Positions 1 to 11,299 of a DNA stretch of 64,000 nt are shown here, piece by piece; within the stretch, counting starts at the first letter, position 1, and each line of letters begins with the position of its first letter. The DNA is taken from assembly GCA_037074705.1 (NCBI GenBank), contig CM073594.1, positions 72,774,509 to 72,838,508 on the forward strand. The letters are read 5' to 3'. Below the pieces are notes generated by a model. That model had not been told where the DNA came from. It worked only from the letters and a program-made list of their open reading frames with translations, and did no database searches. The DNA comes from Zhengitettix transpicula. Taxonomy: Eukaryota; Arthropoda; Insecta; Orthoptera; Tetrigidae. The position numbers were made by a program, and so were the translations under genes.

Positions 1-1430
1 TATTCTCCATTTCTTTTCCCATGCATTGATTAAAGTTAAGGAATTTTGAAGATTAAGTCTCGCTGTTACTTGGTTCCGCTACAAAAAGAGCTGTTGGAGA
101 CTACAGGGATGTCGTGGGTGTAGAGAGTGTATAGAAATGGGCCGAGGACACTCCGTTGAGGAACACCTTAAAGAATAGGATTTGGTTTGGTTGCATAGTT
201 GTTATATTTGACAGAAATGAGCGGTTAGGAAGGTAATTGGTAAAAAAAAGAGCATCCTGAAGGCTGTAATGTAACAGCAGAGAAACCGTTCTTCAAAATC
301 GGTTTGCCGGAAGAGTTTTTGAACCGTCTTCCAATGTGGCTCAACGAAACTTCCGACGTCCTCAAGACTCATTTTAATAACGGCAAAAGTGTGTTTCTTC
401 GAAACCGGTGCGATCGTTTTCTCGTGGAAAATCGGACAATGTCTGTTCCTCCTGACAGACAGGAAATGACGTCAATGGAGGGAGTGAGTGGAAGGTTTAA
501 CAAGGCCTCCGCAGTTAAACCCGCGGCTTTAATAACCTGACGAGTGCAATCCTTAGTTGAAACGTACGTAAGGACTCGTAATTAAGAGTTTTTAACGTTT
601 ACTACCTGCTCGTAATGACCCGCGTCGTCCAAACAAGCGAGCGTCGTCATCGTAACGATTCTCCATTACAGCTGTAATAAAACCCTTGGGGAGGGGAAAA
701 ACACTAAAGCTCGCAATAAATTACTACCATCATCTTAGGAAATCCTCCTCGTGTAAATGAGATCCTGTTCGCAGAGATCTTCCATGACAACTCCATTTAG
801 TACGCCGCTGCAAAAAAAAAATAATTATAAATGTTTCAGTGCTGTATTTACGTTGTCAGCTTGGAAAAGAGAATAGAACAGACATGTCTACACGTAATAG
901 GACAATAATTACTTGTTTGTTTATTCACAGGCTGATTCCTATAATAACAGAGAAACATTTCATTTTAATAAATGATTTACTAAAAAATAAAAAATCTACG
1001 ATCTTCGGTAATAAAATATATAAAGTTAAATATTACACTTTTTAAAAGTATTGGTGTTTCTTTTAAGAATTAATAGCGCCAGTGTTTGGGACATTTACCT
1101 ATTTACGTTCACCGCCCCGACCTAACCCTTCGGCATCTACCTTCAAATAAACCAGGATGATGACTGGCGGTATTCGGGAATTCGCCTACTACAAAAAATA
1201 AAAGTATCGAAAAATCACGACGAATGAAAATGGTAAAAAATACTCGCTAACTTCATAAAGTCTAAAAATACTCCAGGTATCTTAAAGGAGTAAAGAAATA
1301 CTACAGTTAACTAAATAGAGACTAAAATATATCTCGTAACCAAAGAAAAGAAAAAAAATACCCGGTTACTTCAGAGGGTCAAACTACTCCGGGTAACCTT
1401 TTGTCAATCAGGTCCACCTCCACATAAAAT
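1..1430. other. Non-coding stretch, no gene recognised
   Basis: No open frame here resembles a known protein, and the short frames present lack coding-like residue patterns. A perfect TGACGTCA (CRE-like) octamer sits at 467-474, but a single octamer is weak evidence of regulation. Composition is mildly AT-rich. It may be decayed transposon sequence or intergenic DNA of a gene outside the window. Confidence 0.5.
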
Positions 1431-1434
1431 ATCA

Positions 1435-2112
1435 TTAATCACAATTGTTAATACGAGAATTAAACTCAGCGACTCCCATAACCCCGCAATCGACACTATT
1501 AGCGGTGTTTTTTGCATTACTTTTTATGTAAACGCCTTCTTCCGTACGATAATGGTGCTTCCCTCCCTTGCCTTTTGGATTTGAAATTAAGCACTTAAAA
1601 ATTCTATAATCACACAATCAATTTAAGCGACCCTGAAATCGTCTTATTCGACGCTAATAATTGCAGTTTAGGAAAGTTTTTAAATTCCACTCCCCCCCCC
1701 CCCGTCATAACCCCTCAGTGTGTGCTGCTGGATCGTAAGTAACCTGTGAATAGAGTTTGGTAGCAATTGGTGAACGCATTTAAAATTGTAAACGTAAATT
1801 TGTATCGCCCCCTTCCACCCCCACTCTTAGGGACTGAACTACATCTTAACCAGTATGGTAAATGTCAGGATTAAACTCAGTGACTTCCATAACCCTAGAT
1901 TCAACACCAGTCCTGATTGTTTACCAATTTCTTTTATGTCACGGCTTTTCAATCACATCCTCCCCCACCCCCACACGTAGGGGCTGAACTACAACTTCAC
2001 TGGCACAATGAATTTCAGTATTTAACTCTTCTACTTCTTCAACCCTGGATTTGACACAAATTATGGTTGTTTAGCGTTATTTTTATGATAGTCCCCTCGA
2101 ACCAATCCCGTA
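1435..2112 (-). mobile_element. Helitron-type non-autonomous element, decayed copy
   Basis: Read on the minus strand, this stretch carries the module shared with the better copies at 50451-51471, 28940-29735, 16205-16640 and 7607-8023: a GGGTGGGGGTGGA block, a short tract, then TTATGGATGTCGCTGAGTTT-like sequence. At least three degenerate modules can be seen (about 1440-1580, 1800-1930 and 1960-2100). A poly-C run at 1691-1702 is the same G-rich block, expanded. The termini are not clear, so the boundaries are approximate. Confidence 0.5.
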
Positions 2113-2149
2113 TTGGTGTTTTAAAGGGTTGAAATTACACACTAAATAT

Positions 2150-2790
2150 ATCTGGATAGAAACTATTAATCACAAGGACTCCGAAAAATAATTCATTTAC
2201 CCTATTAACTGCTGTCTAAACATGTTTTTAAATATCAATCAATATTTTTCAATCAAATACGTCGAAATTCTCTTTATCTCAGGGTCATTACTGGGTTTGA
2301 TATTCAGAACAATCCAATTTAATAAACTAACATTAACAATTGAAACTCATTGAAGCTAACTTAATACAATACGACAATAACGAAATGAAAGAAACTAAAT
2401 GAAAAGAAAAACGATCGAAATCTGACTTCTACCTTTAATCCTCGTTTACAGATTTTAAATAATTGTTTTGTACTCATGAATGTATTTCTGGTACCAGATC
2501 TGATTCTTAGAGCTTGAGGACAACACTCACTAAAAAGGCCATTATTCACTGATTCTACACAATAAGATTTAATACACTCGGTCGATGTTCTCGTTCTCTG
2601 CCACCTGGAACTTTGTATCAGCCGCCCCTCAGTTAGTCCTCGGACCTAAGTCTTCTTGGTGCCTGTATGCGAAAATTAGTTCATTCTGTGTGAAGCAAAA
2701 CCTTTTGCTTCCAAATTTGCGATTATTATTTGAGTCTCTCCATTAAAACTGTCTACTCGCGTTTTATGTAAACTAGTAGATCTCGCAGTT
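2150..2790 (-). mobile_element. Divergent copy of the tRNA-Lys-primed LTR family
   Basis: The minus strand matches in order several blocks of the copies at 4620-5540 and 39548-40579: GAAGCAAA with an inverted GCTTC, a GGCGGCTGATACAAAGTTCC-like stretch, CTGGTACCAGA, GTAAACGA and a TCAGATTTCG-like block. Identity is clearly lower than between those two copies, suggesting an older insertion or a subfamily. The TGTAAT end was not located. Confidence 0.5.
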
Positions 2791-2844
2791 GGACTTCTTG
2801 GACCGCGCTATTCATACTTTTTAAATCAGCATCCACATTTTACG

Positions 2845-3200
2845 TTTTTAGTACGCAACGCAGACTTTTCTGTTTTCTGATCAGACTGATTTGGACATTC
2901 GGAATTGAATTATAGGTGTGTGCGAGCAAATGTAAAACGGTCAAGATGCTAAAATTCTTGTCGAGAATCCTCATATCCATGGTATGTGAGTAACCTAACT
3001 CTACATCATGATCTACGAATACCATACATCAGAGACAATTCAAGAGAGAGCAATGAAACACCATGAAAGACTGGAAACGCGTACGAACCCACTTATACAC
3101 CCATTGCTGGAACACAAGACTGCAGAAATGCTGGTCAAGTGACCTGAAAACGAGGTAACCGGGAACTTATCGGGATCAGGACAGTAAGCCAGCAAATATA
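2845..3200 (+). pseudogene. LINE (jockey-like) reverse-transcriptase C-terminal relic
   Basis: With frame changes, the plus strand reads LIWTFGIEL (about 2885-2914), then a stretch resembling the jockey-group pattern ending in WYVSN, then DLRIPYIRD, and near 3060-3120 HERLETRTNPLIHPLLEH. This is the order of conserved patches downstream of the reverse-transcriptase domain in jockey-type LINEs. Several stops and frame changes break it, so it is a 5'-truncated dead copy. Clade assignment is by resemblance only. Confidence 0.55.
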
Positions 3201-3539
3201 GCTAGTAGAATGTGATTATGATTGTTATTAGATATATAAAAAATTGGCTACTACTTTATCTAATTAGTATTTCTATTAAACTTGCCGCTTACTATTCTCT
3301 GCTTCGTCAGAAATTTCCCTTTAGATTTAAATCAGTCTTCTCTTTAAGAATCCAATTAAACACGTCTTTCCTTCCGCTACAGTAACAATTTTTGCATTCG
3401 GCGCTGTTTTATTCGTCTAGTCCACCTTGATTTTTGGTTAACTCGTTGATTGTCTATGCCATGTTTCGTCAGTGTGGCACGTTGCCACGTAACAAAGGGG
3501 AAGGAATCTGGTTTGGGAAATGCGATCGCTGGAGCTGAA

Positions 3540-3870
3540 GGACAGAGAATAACGGCGTGTGATTGATTTAGAATTGGCCCGTAATTGCCGGCGCCCGCGT
3601 CGGTCCCCCGTCCGGGGCAATATATCTTGGCGCGCACGCGCTGGAGGACGTAACGCAATTTTAATAATTCCGGGCCATTGTCGTCGGCGGAGTCGAGGCA
3701 AATTACAGGCGAGGAAATGCGAAAGAGACGAGCGAGCGGCCCCCGGGGGCGAAACTCGCACAACAATCGCGCGCCCACGGAACCTGCGACCCACGGGCCG
3801 CGTCGCCCACTCCGAGGAGAAAGCGCGCGCGGAACACGGTGGTGAAGGAAGGAGACCTGCTGGTCTCAAT
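3540..3870. other. GC-rich, CpG-rich island
   Basis: About 330 bases are visibly rich in G, C and CpG (repeated CGCGC, GGCGCC, CCCGGG) inside AT-rich surroundings. Long frames on both strands follow from the scarcity of AT-rich stops; none resembles a known protein. The block also holds AT-rich words such as TAATAATTCCGGGCC set between GC-rich segments, as seen in some developmental promoters and conserved non-coding elements. It could be a promoter or first exon of a gene outside the window, or an old repeat. Confidence 0.4.
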
Positions 3871-3900
3871 AAAACAGACTGCGTATTAATTAAACTTCAT

Positions 3901-3950
3901 ATTACGACGACGTTTCGTCCATAATTTCGACACTTCCTCTGGTAATATAC
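3901..3950 (-). ncRNA. Hammerhead-ribozyme-like motif (degenerate)
   Basis: On the minus strand: GUAUAUUAC, CAGAGGA (CUGANGA with U4 changed to A), one extra A, a weak stem GUC/GAC, GAAA, then ACGUCGUC. The base-paired ends are the best part: UAUUAC upstream of the box can pair with GUAAUA downstream of the putative GUC cleavage site, giving six pairs of helix I. Helix III would be AC/GU with a three-base loop. The U4 change should block cleavage. Confidence 0.35.
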
Positions 3951-4439
3951 AGTTTTCAATGTATGCATATTGTAAGTAATACTTCGTTTGCCCACCAGTT
4001 TTTGGGCAACAACTGGGACGAACCATTTCCGAATCTTTATTTCCGTAACGTAAAAAAAATTTCTGAGTCTAGCATACGTACACGAATTCGTCAGTTCTTG
4101 GGCGCCAGGTTATTTTATCAAATGAATAACCAAACTTTGTTTATTTTAATAATTTATTGATCCAGACATAAAACGTGAATTACTCAGGCATGGCTTTTAA
4201 CCTACACGACACGTGGCTTGCAAGTACAAATTTTGTAGAGCGTCTGCTCTCTTCAGCGACCGACTCGGAACTAGACTTTTGTCTGTTTACGATCTCGTAT
4301 TGAAAGGCCATGTCTCAGCGGCGACCTGTGACTGAGGAACCATACATATACAGACAGATTTTACAAAGAGAAACAATGCCACTCGCGCGCCAGCTCTGAT
4401 TGTTGAGAATCTACCCTTCAAAGGAGAGAACTTAACAAT

Positions 4440-4545
4440 ACACGAAATAAAAGTGAAAAAAATTACGTCTGATTGAAAATAATGAATAATAAAGATAGCC
4501 AATTCTGACAAAAAAAAATGATAATATAAATACCACATTGTTCAA
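4440..4545 (-). repeat. Tail segment of the hammerhead-associated repeat family
   Basis: On the minus strand this matches the segment that follows the ribozyme-like motif in other copies: GTGGTATTTATATTATCAT, a T-run, TTGTC, then TTGGCTATCTTTATTATTCA and a CAGACGTAA block. The same block occurs at 12268-12372, 12475-12545, 19905-20003 and 51540-51664. Here the ribozyme-like core is not recognisable. Confidence 0.55.
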
Positions 4546-4619
4546 TACACAAAATACTTAACAACGTATCCAAATTACGCATCTAAACGGACACTCCCGT
4601 TGAATGTTACAATATATAT

Positions 4620-5540
4620 TGTAATGCCAATTAAACAGACCATTAATTGTTTTTAATATAATTAAATTGTTAGCGGTACGAATGCGTAAAGGGGACAATG
4701 AAGGCAGGTTTTTCCTGTTTCCAACAATGGAGACCGCGCGCGGAGAAAACTGAGTATGCACTTGGAGAGCGCCAGTCTGGAATCGGAGATTGAAATGTGA
4801 AGGAGTCAAAATTCTGCGTACGGCAGATGAAACTGTTAAAAGTCTACGGGGAGATATAATACAGTTTAGTTCACCTAGAGCAACAAACAGTAAAGATTGC
4901 AGTTATAAAATACGGATGGCGAGATCCTGTATTTTTACTTGAAAGCAAGCAAACATTTTTACGGAGAGATTTACACAATAATTTGCACACGGTCTAGAAA
5001 ATGGTTGCTTCACGCTGATTGAACAATTTTCGCATTGAGGGGACCGGCATCACTAGCTGAACAAAGGGGGCGGCTCATCCGAGATTCCAGATAGCAGAGG
5101 ACGAGTATTTTAATCGTGTGTATTAAAATTTTCAATGAAGGGTAGAGTCTGTGTAAAAATGGCTTTTTAGTGTGTTAGTTTTCAAGCTACAAGAGAGATC
5201 TGGTACCAGACAGACGGTCAGTGAGTAACAAAACATTTATACAAATTTGTAAACGATAATTAAAAAGGTATAGTCAGATTTCGATCAGTTTTCTTTTCAC
5301 TTATTTTCATGTTGTTGTAGGTTAACTTTTTATATTTGAATTGTTAATTGTCAGTTTAAACTAAGTGTGGCTAATTATTCCAATTTTAAATTAATTGATT
5401 CATTTAATTATAGCCTTCTAGTTGTTTATTACATTTTTGGCTTCACCAACGTGGGGCAAATTAATCGTCATCCACTTGTTTATTACATAATATGGCGCCC
5501 AACGTGGGGCAAATTAATCGTCATCCCGTTGATTATTACA
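4620..5540 (+). mobile_element. LTR-type retroelement copy (solo LTR plus leader, or TRIM)
   Basis: The unit begins TGTAATGCCAATTAAAC at 4620 and ends GATTATTACA at 5540, so it has short TGTAAT/ATTACA inverted ends. ATAT flanks both sides (4616-4619 and 5541-5544), compatible with a 4-bp target duplication, although the site is an AT microsatellite. Related copies lie at 39548-40579 (plus) and 36053-37335 (minus), with divergent ones at 2150-2790 and 30250-31015. Near the 3' end it contains an exact tRNA-Lys-type primer-binding site (5493-5510) and, 53 bp upstream, a second imperfect one. No gag or pol is present. Confidence 0.7.
5493..5510 (+). other. Primer-binding site complementary to tRNA-Lys(CUU)
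   Basis: TGGCGCCCAACGTGGGGC is an exact complement of the 3' 18 bases of insect tRNA-Lys(CUU), counting the added CCA. It lies 5 bases after a TTATTACA that looks like an LTR end. A diverged version with AACGTGGGGC at 5448-5457 forms a tandem module with it (period 53 bp). This marks the family as an LTR retrotransposon derivative primed by tRNA-Lys. Matching the tRNA end relies on my knowledge of the insect tRNA sequence. Confidence 0.75.
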
Positions 5541-5544
5541 ATAT

Positions 5545-7600
5545 AAATTATAAACTAAGCTATCATTTAATTTGTATTGCATTAATTATTTAAAATTAAT
5601 TAGCTTGTGTTCTTTAAATTCATAATTTCAAAACAACCCAAAAATTTAAAAATACAGATGTTATCATTGCTGAAAATTGTGAAGTTAATTATAAACAAAA
5701 TTGCAGAAGGTTCAAGCTCAGTTAAAAGTCGGTAGACATGAAAACACTTTTTCATCGGGGAGTTAAGTGGGGGTGCTGTAAATATCTCCAGAAATTACAG
5801 GCTGAACTCTACTGTAATAAAAACATCATGATTGACCGCACACATAAAGTAATTTGACACACTCTTACTTTTACTATTCTGTGTCCTTGAACCGGCGTAC
5901 GGCAAGCAGGCAGGATCTCCACAGCTCATCAGGAATTCCCACGGGAGAGCGATAATTAGAATTTCCGCTCCAAATCCCTTGATTGTCGCTTCCGATTATT
6001 AACAAGCATTTTTATTACAATAATCAAAACGCATAATTTAACAGAACTTATGCAAAGTAGTGAATTTTCAATTATAAACAAAATAAATCAGCGCTTAATT
6101 GCTCAATTTAAATTTCCTGAAGAAGTTAATACGTAGATAACAGTTTATAATTACAATACAAGTGTTTTAAAATACTTTCCTTCATTCTTATAGATTTATT
6201 AAAAATACTCAAAACCAATAATTAGATCGAATTCGCTTCATTACAATATATATAAATAATATTTTGGTTACAACCGTCATAGGACGCAGCCCAAGATCAT
6301 ATATTTGATCATTAATTTAATATATGCATACATTATAAACTGTAACTATTTACTTAATTGATTTAGTTCGCCTAGAACTGTTTATCGAACAATTATACCG
6401 GGAAACTTTAATCGTTTATCCTGGCTTCCTTGAAATATAAAATTACCAAATTTGGTCAGAAACATAAAGTGCAATGAAATTACGTTCAACCACTGACCTC
6501 TTCCAGTCCCTCAAGCTTTTATATTTCTCTTATAAGCATAGTGGCAGTAACGAGATCCAGATTTTTTTTTTGTTACAGACACAATGTTTATAAGAGAAAT
6601 ATAATAGCTTAAGAAGGCTCTTCTTAATTGTGAAATATATAGTCTTAAGAAATTAAAAATTAGAACATGTTAATAATTTGGAACATTACCAGGTGCAAAT
6701 ATAATTTTTTTTTAAAAAAAAGATCTGAATATATCAACATATAGAGAGATCAAGAATTTTATTAATATATAACTTATAGCTCAATTAAGAGTACATTATT
6801 TACAAATATTTTGTAAATATTCTTTCTAAATTTTTAGTTATTCGGATTTGTAAATGTTCACCTGAAGATTTTCAAACCAATTTGATCTTTTTTATATACA
6901 TTTCTGATAATTTGTCTGATTTATTCATTTTTAAAAATACCTCGAAAGTTTCTGTTGTTTTTGGGGTAGAACTGAAAAGTGGGAGGGAAAAGGAAACTGG
7001 ACAGAGATAATGTAAAATAAATGTTGTAAGAAGAGTAAATGAACAGAGAAGAGATCTATCCATCTTCAGTAAAGTTTCTGAGAGAGGAAATAAAGGGCGA
7101 TGTAAATGAGACACGTTTAGTCTATAGCGGCAGAAGAGGAAACAAGTCTATTATGGGTCTGTACACAAATAGGAATATACAGAAAAAGCAAGACGACACA
7201 TCGAGAAAATATATAAAATACTGTATACGTAAATAAGAGAGAATATGTTAGTATTACACAGAAGGAACGACGGAGGTAAGAAATCTTAAATGTGAAAGAA
7301 ATTATGAAAATTAGGTACAAGGAAGATTCACTGACCAAGACCAAAATAGTTAAAATAAGAATGATAAGATAAATAAAATGGACTGATAAAAAATGGCGAT
7401 TTAGTCGAGATCAAACTCGTGGAGTTACGGGAAGCCAGTTTGTTTGCCCACAGCGCGTCTGCAGCCCAACCATCATCAAGAGGCAGCCACTTTGTCTCTT
7501 TGAGTACCCAAGATGATCTTTTGTAAAACAAAACTCTTAAAACCACTCGAATCTTTTTTCTTGATTTCTTTTAGACCTTGATGAAAAAGTATCTGAGATT
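5545..7600. other. AT-rich non-coding stretch
   Basis: No recognisable gene. It is AT-rich with several A/T homopolymer runs (for example 6706-6722). The minus frame near 7328-7546 has an interesting run, LPLDDGWAADALWANKLASR, but I do not recognise it and it is not bounded by clear splice sites. Confidence 0.4.
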
Positions 7601-7606
7601 TATAAA

Positions 7607-8023
7607 TCTAATAAATAAAATAGACTGTTTGTGTGTGTGTCTGTGTTCTGGACGCAAATCTACACCCGTGGAAATTTCAAAATATTTCAGACACGTGTTC
7701 CTCTAGAACCGGAAATAAACACTGTGGGGGTACGACACGTCTACCACCCCCAGGGGCAGGGCTGGAAATAATCAAACACGCTAAACCGGCGATCAATTTC
7801 GTTGAAATAAAATTTTTCTGGGTCAATGAGTTTGATAGTGTTTCACCCGATGTTGTTTGTGTAGTATTTTGACCCCTTTCCTTGGTATCACCCTTCGGGG
7901 TGGGGGTGGAGGGACGTTACATAAAAATAACGAAAAAACAACAGAGATTGGAGTCGAATCCGGTGTTATACATGTCGCTGAGTTCTATTGTGACAACCAG
8001 GGCAACGCCGTGCACCCGGATAG
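7607..8023 (+). mobile_element. Short Helitron-type non-autonomous copy
   Basis: It starts TCTAATAAATAAAATAG and continues with a (TG)n tract, a block GCAAATCTACACCCGTGGAA, GACACGTGTTC, CACTGTGGGGGTA, then CTACCACCCCCAGGGGCAGG. It carries one copy of the internal GGGTGGGGGTGGAGG module and ends with GGGCAACGCCGTGCACCCG followed by a decayed CTAG. The order of parts and the ends match the longer copy at 50451-51471. Confidence 0.6.
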
Positions 8024-8699
8024 ACAAATATATAAAATACAGTTTTAGAAAGACTAAGGTACGAATAATTGGACTTTTTATTATATATACGTATATATAT
8101 TACAAGACAACCTGTATTGTTGAATTTAATTGATGTAAGATATAAATATTTAATTCAAGAACAATAAATGTTTTTAATCGAAGCTTAGGAAGACTTATAC
8201 AAGTTGAAGAGGGTTAATTTATGGAAATTTCTCCCCAACAAAGTAAATGGAATAAGGGAAGTTGTTCTACATGTGTGAAGAGTTTTTTAAGTTCTGATTT
8301 TAATTAAGTTGTAAAAATAGGAGCCTATTATTCAGAAAAAAACAATTATTGAATTTAAAATATAATAATATTTGTCCCTGATTGGGACATCTTCAGGTGT
8401 ATAGATTGTAATTTATTATAAGAAAATATAAGTTGACATAATTTCTAACGTGTGGTTTGCCTCCCACCAAAATAAATTATATAATTGAATATGACACTAT
8501 AGAAGTCTGAGAGAATAAGTCATCACGTTTAAAGTGTACGTCAGATATTCTGAATTATGGCGATTACGTCAACTCGACTTGTCCATTTGCATTATAATGC
8601 ATAACGAGTGGCTCCGGTGTTCCTGATCAGCAAGGATCTTAATTGAATATATTTATTTATTTACAGTAATTGTATTTAGCTCAATATTCAATGTTGTAG

Positions 8700-8953
8700 C
8701 GCCTGATGAACCGACGTAAATTTGCGTCGGGTCTCGTCGGGAAAGCTTCTGCGGTGAAGACTCCGGAGGTCCGGTGAAGGGCGATCTTCAGGTGAGCATC
8801 GTCTCCTTCATGGCCAATGAAACGTGCGCTCTTTAACAAGGCATCTACACCGACGTCGATGTCTACAGGGCCTGGATCCAGAGACACACGGGCGTCTACT
8901 TTGTGACCCAAATATCCAATCCGAATCACTTCCTAGTTCCACGTTCCTCTTAG
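8700..8953 (+). pseudogene. Trypsin-like serine protease, C-terminal exon, disabled
   Basis: One plus-strand frame reads ICVGSRRESFCGEDSGGPVK (about 8720-8779) then GDLQVSIVSFMANETCAL, a TAA stop at 8834-8836, and QGIYTDVDVYRAWIQRH (8837-8887), ending at TAG 8951-8953. This is the S1-family C-terminal part: the catalytic serine lies in GEDSGGP (codon 8762-8764), the following strand is LQVSIVSF, and GIYTDVxxYxxWI is the terminal helix signature. A second TAA (8717-8719) lies just upstream of ICVG. The usual glycine before DSGGP is a GE pair here. Histidine- and aspartate-bearing exons were not found nearby. The two stops make a functional protease unlikely. Confidence 0.7.
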
Positions 8954-9924
8954 AGTTTAGATATTAAAAGCGGATGGCTTTGGTGAGTTTTCTCCGCATT
9001 GTACTTCACTTGAACTCAGACGATAGATGAAAAGGTTTCAAGATTTTTATTTCTAATTATTTACGACTCATTGTCTATTCACAGACGCCATCCATTTTTT
9101 CTTATCAGCAAAGACTGGATTAATTAAAGTCTGATTCCAGTCTCCATCCATTTTTACCTGTAATAATATATAAAAGCCAAGGAATCAGTTGTGAATTACT
9201 ATTTGCCAATGTCAACAGACTCTTCTACAGCACCACCTTCTCCTTCCAGAAAATACGTGGGTATTCATCCGCTCCCTAGGTTGCATGTAATAAATCAGAT
9301 TGAGGTAGGGTAATCGGATGACTGCAAAGGTAAGTAAAATAAGTATACACGTACCTCAGAGTTACCAACATCCTGTCTCACACGCTTCAACACAAGTCGG
9401 CATCATTTTTTCTCAATGAACGACTCAAAATATTCTTCACTGAAAAGTGTAAAATAAAAATAAATAAAGATCTCTTGTCAGAAAAAAAATTGCTTATCGT
9501 TTCTTGACGACCAACATCTAGTTCCCTTATCCAATCACATCCACTTTCCTTTTTCTTATCAACTATTCAAAACTGTTTCCAATTATGAAGCCGGCAATAA
9601 CTGAAGCTGCTTGACTGGAATAGTTTCAGACGCGGCAGACGACAAACATCATGGCACCAAAGCACACAACTCATAAATAATAAAAATAGAACGATTAGGA
9701 ACATCGACGGCACCACATAAGAAAATTGAAGAAAAAAAATCAGTATATCAAAGAAACTTGTGACAGCTGCACGTAGCAAGTCTTGTGTCCCAGGCTGTGA
9801 AGGCGCCACCACGTCACGTCATACCTGCACTTCAGTTTTACCGTGTACCAAACCCGTCAGAGTCAATGTTTTACTCAACAATAAGACAACTCAACAGCTA
9901 CAGTTCCTTCGGTTTTATTTTGGT
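8954..9924. other. Non-coding stretch, nothing recognised
   Basis: No frame resembles a known protein and no repeat shared with other parts of the window was noticed. Confidence 0.4.
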
Positions 9925-10310
9925 TTTTTTAGGGTAACGGGCTACATGAGGGTAATCCACATAGTGGCAACTCCCCTTTAATTGCATAGGAAGCGATTTG
10001 AAAGGGAGGATGCGGAAAGGTAGAGGAAGGTAGCCAAGGGTTATCTAGGGCCCCCGGGCTATAGTTTAAGGATCCTACCCGACATTCGCCTTAAAAGTAA
10101 TGCAGGACAAACCCTAGAAAACCTGCATCAGGTAGGTTGGGCATTTAATACTTGTCCACGCCCTTCCGATAGCGGGAGAGGTATTTGTCTTGTATTTTTT
10201 TAGGTGTATACAGGCTATGTATAGGGTAATCCACTTAGTGGCAACTCCCATCTTATAGCATAGGAAAGGGATTTGAAAGGGGGGAAAAGGTCTCGTCCTT
10301 TCCGCACAAT
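9925..10310 (+). repeat. Dispersed repeat X, copy 1 (with a second partial unit)
   Basis: It starts TTTTTTAGGGTAACGG, then CTACATGAGGGTAATCCAC, GCAACTCCCCTTTAATTGCA, AGGGCCCCCGGGCTAT, GACATTCGCC and CCTGCATCAGGTAGGTTGGG. From about 10195 the beginning is repeated (TTTAGGTGTATACAGG through AAGGGATTTGAAAGG), giving a partial second unit. The same family occurs at 19090-19712 (minus), 46371-46890 (plus) and 46920-47515 (minus). Apparent frames in it are shared by all copies but carry no recognisable protein. Class unknown. Confidence 0.6.
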
Positions 10311-11290
10311 TGAATGTAAGCTTTATATTTTAAAGGTCTACTATTTAATCAATATCTGAAGAGGTTCTGATGTAAGCAGCAAACGTCGTGTATGTCTAAC
10401 AAATTTTTATTATACATTTTATTCTGATTTATTTGTCCATTAAAATTTATATTATAACTTTCAAGATTGTAAAATATATTTAAATTCTATATATGATTTA
10501 CTTCGTTCGATGACTATCACTATCTGTACTTGTGAGAATAAAAAGATTCTGTTATTTATTTTCTGCTAAAATCACTGATTCAGTTTATTAGAGATGAGAA
10601 AAAAATAATAATGTACTGATTAACATATCAACGCAAAGACGGAAACCTGTATAAATAATCATTTTTCTCGGAGACTTTTTTATTTGGCTCTTACTGTTAA
10701 AATTTTATGCATATTATGCATTTTATGCATATTTTGTAAATCAAATATTGCACTAATAGTAATGAAAAGTTTTATGTGATCTATTAAGTTATTTAATTAC
10801 GAACAAATTAATACTATTAATTAATTGCATATAATTATTGTATTCTTAATTATTTTTTACACTAAAATTTTTGTGTTTATATGTAATTTTAAATTTCTAA
10901 ACGCTAATTATTGTAGGTTAAAATAAAATTGTTTCTAATACTTATTTGTTATTTCCTAATATAACGTAAACTATTTCCTTATTCCTATTCCTAACGGAAT
11001 TAATAATAACTAAGTTTCAATCAAATGCTCACACCAAAATGATCAAATGCCGAAATGACCCGAAACGTCCCATTCCCGGAGTAGCGAACTCATGTGAGTC
11101 CTCCACCAAGGATTTTAGCTTCACTTGTACAGCAGAAGTGGCCAAGCAGAGATTTTAAAGGTAAGGACTATTATCACAACCACTTGTGACACGCTCCCCG
11201 AAACCGCACCGAAAGGCTTTCCTACGGTAAGAGGAAGTACCGCAGGGAAAATAACAACCCATTATATACTAAAATTAATTTATTCAAACT
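10311..11290. other. AT-rich stretch with a decayed hammerhead-like motif
   Basis: Mostly A/T. At about 10355-10402 the plus strand has CUGAAGA, a weak stem, CAAACGUCGUG and a following arm. This is the same layout as the motif at 17841-17880, but GAAA is lost and the stem is mispaired. No gene is seen. Confidence 0.35.
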
Positions 11291-11299
11291 AATAAAAAC

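Noticed and set aside
3377..3924. Three overlapping frames of 121-143 codons
   Set aside because: They arise from GC-rich composition with few stop codons; no recognisable domain and no splice or start signals.
8681..8929. Minus-strand 82-codon frame with coding-like residues
   Set aside because: The opposite strand carries clear serine-protease motifs with stops, so this frame is its shadow.
9760..10320. Possible gene from frames shared by 9.9, 19.4, 46.6 and 47.4 kb
   Set aside because: Shared only because it is a dispersed repeat. Frames shift between copies and have no family resemblance.
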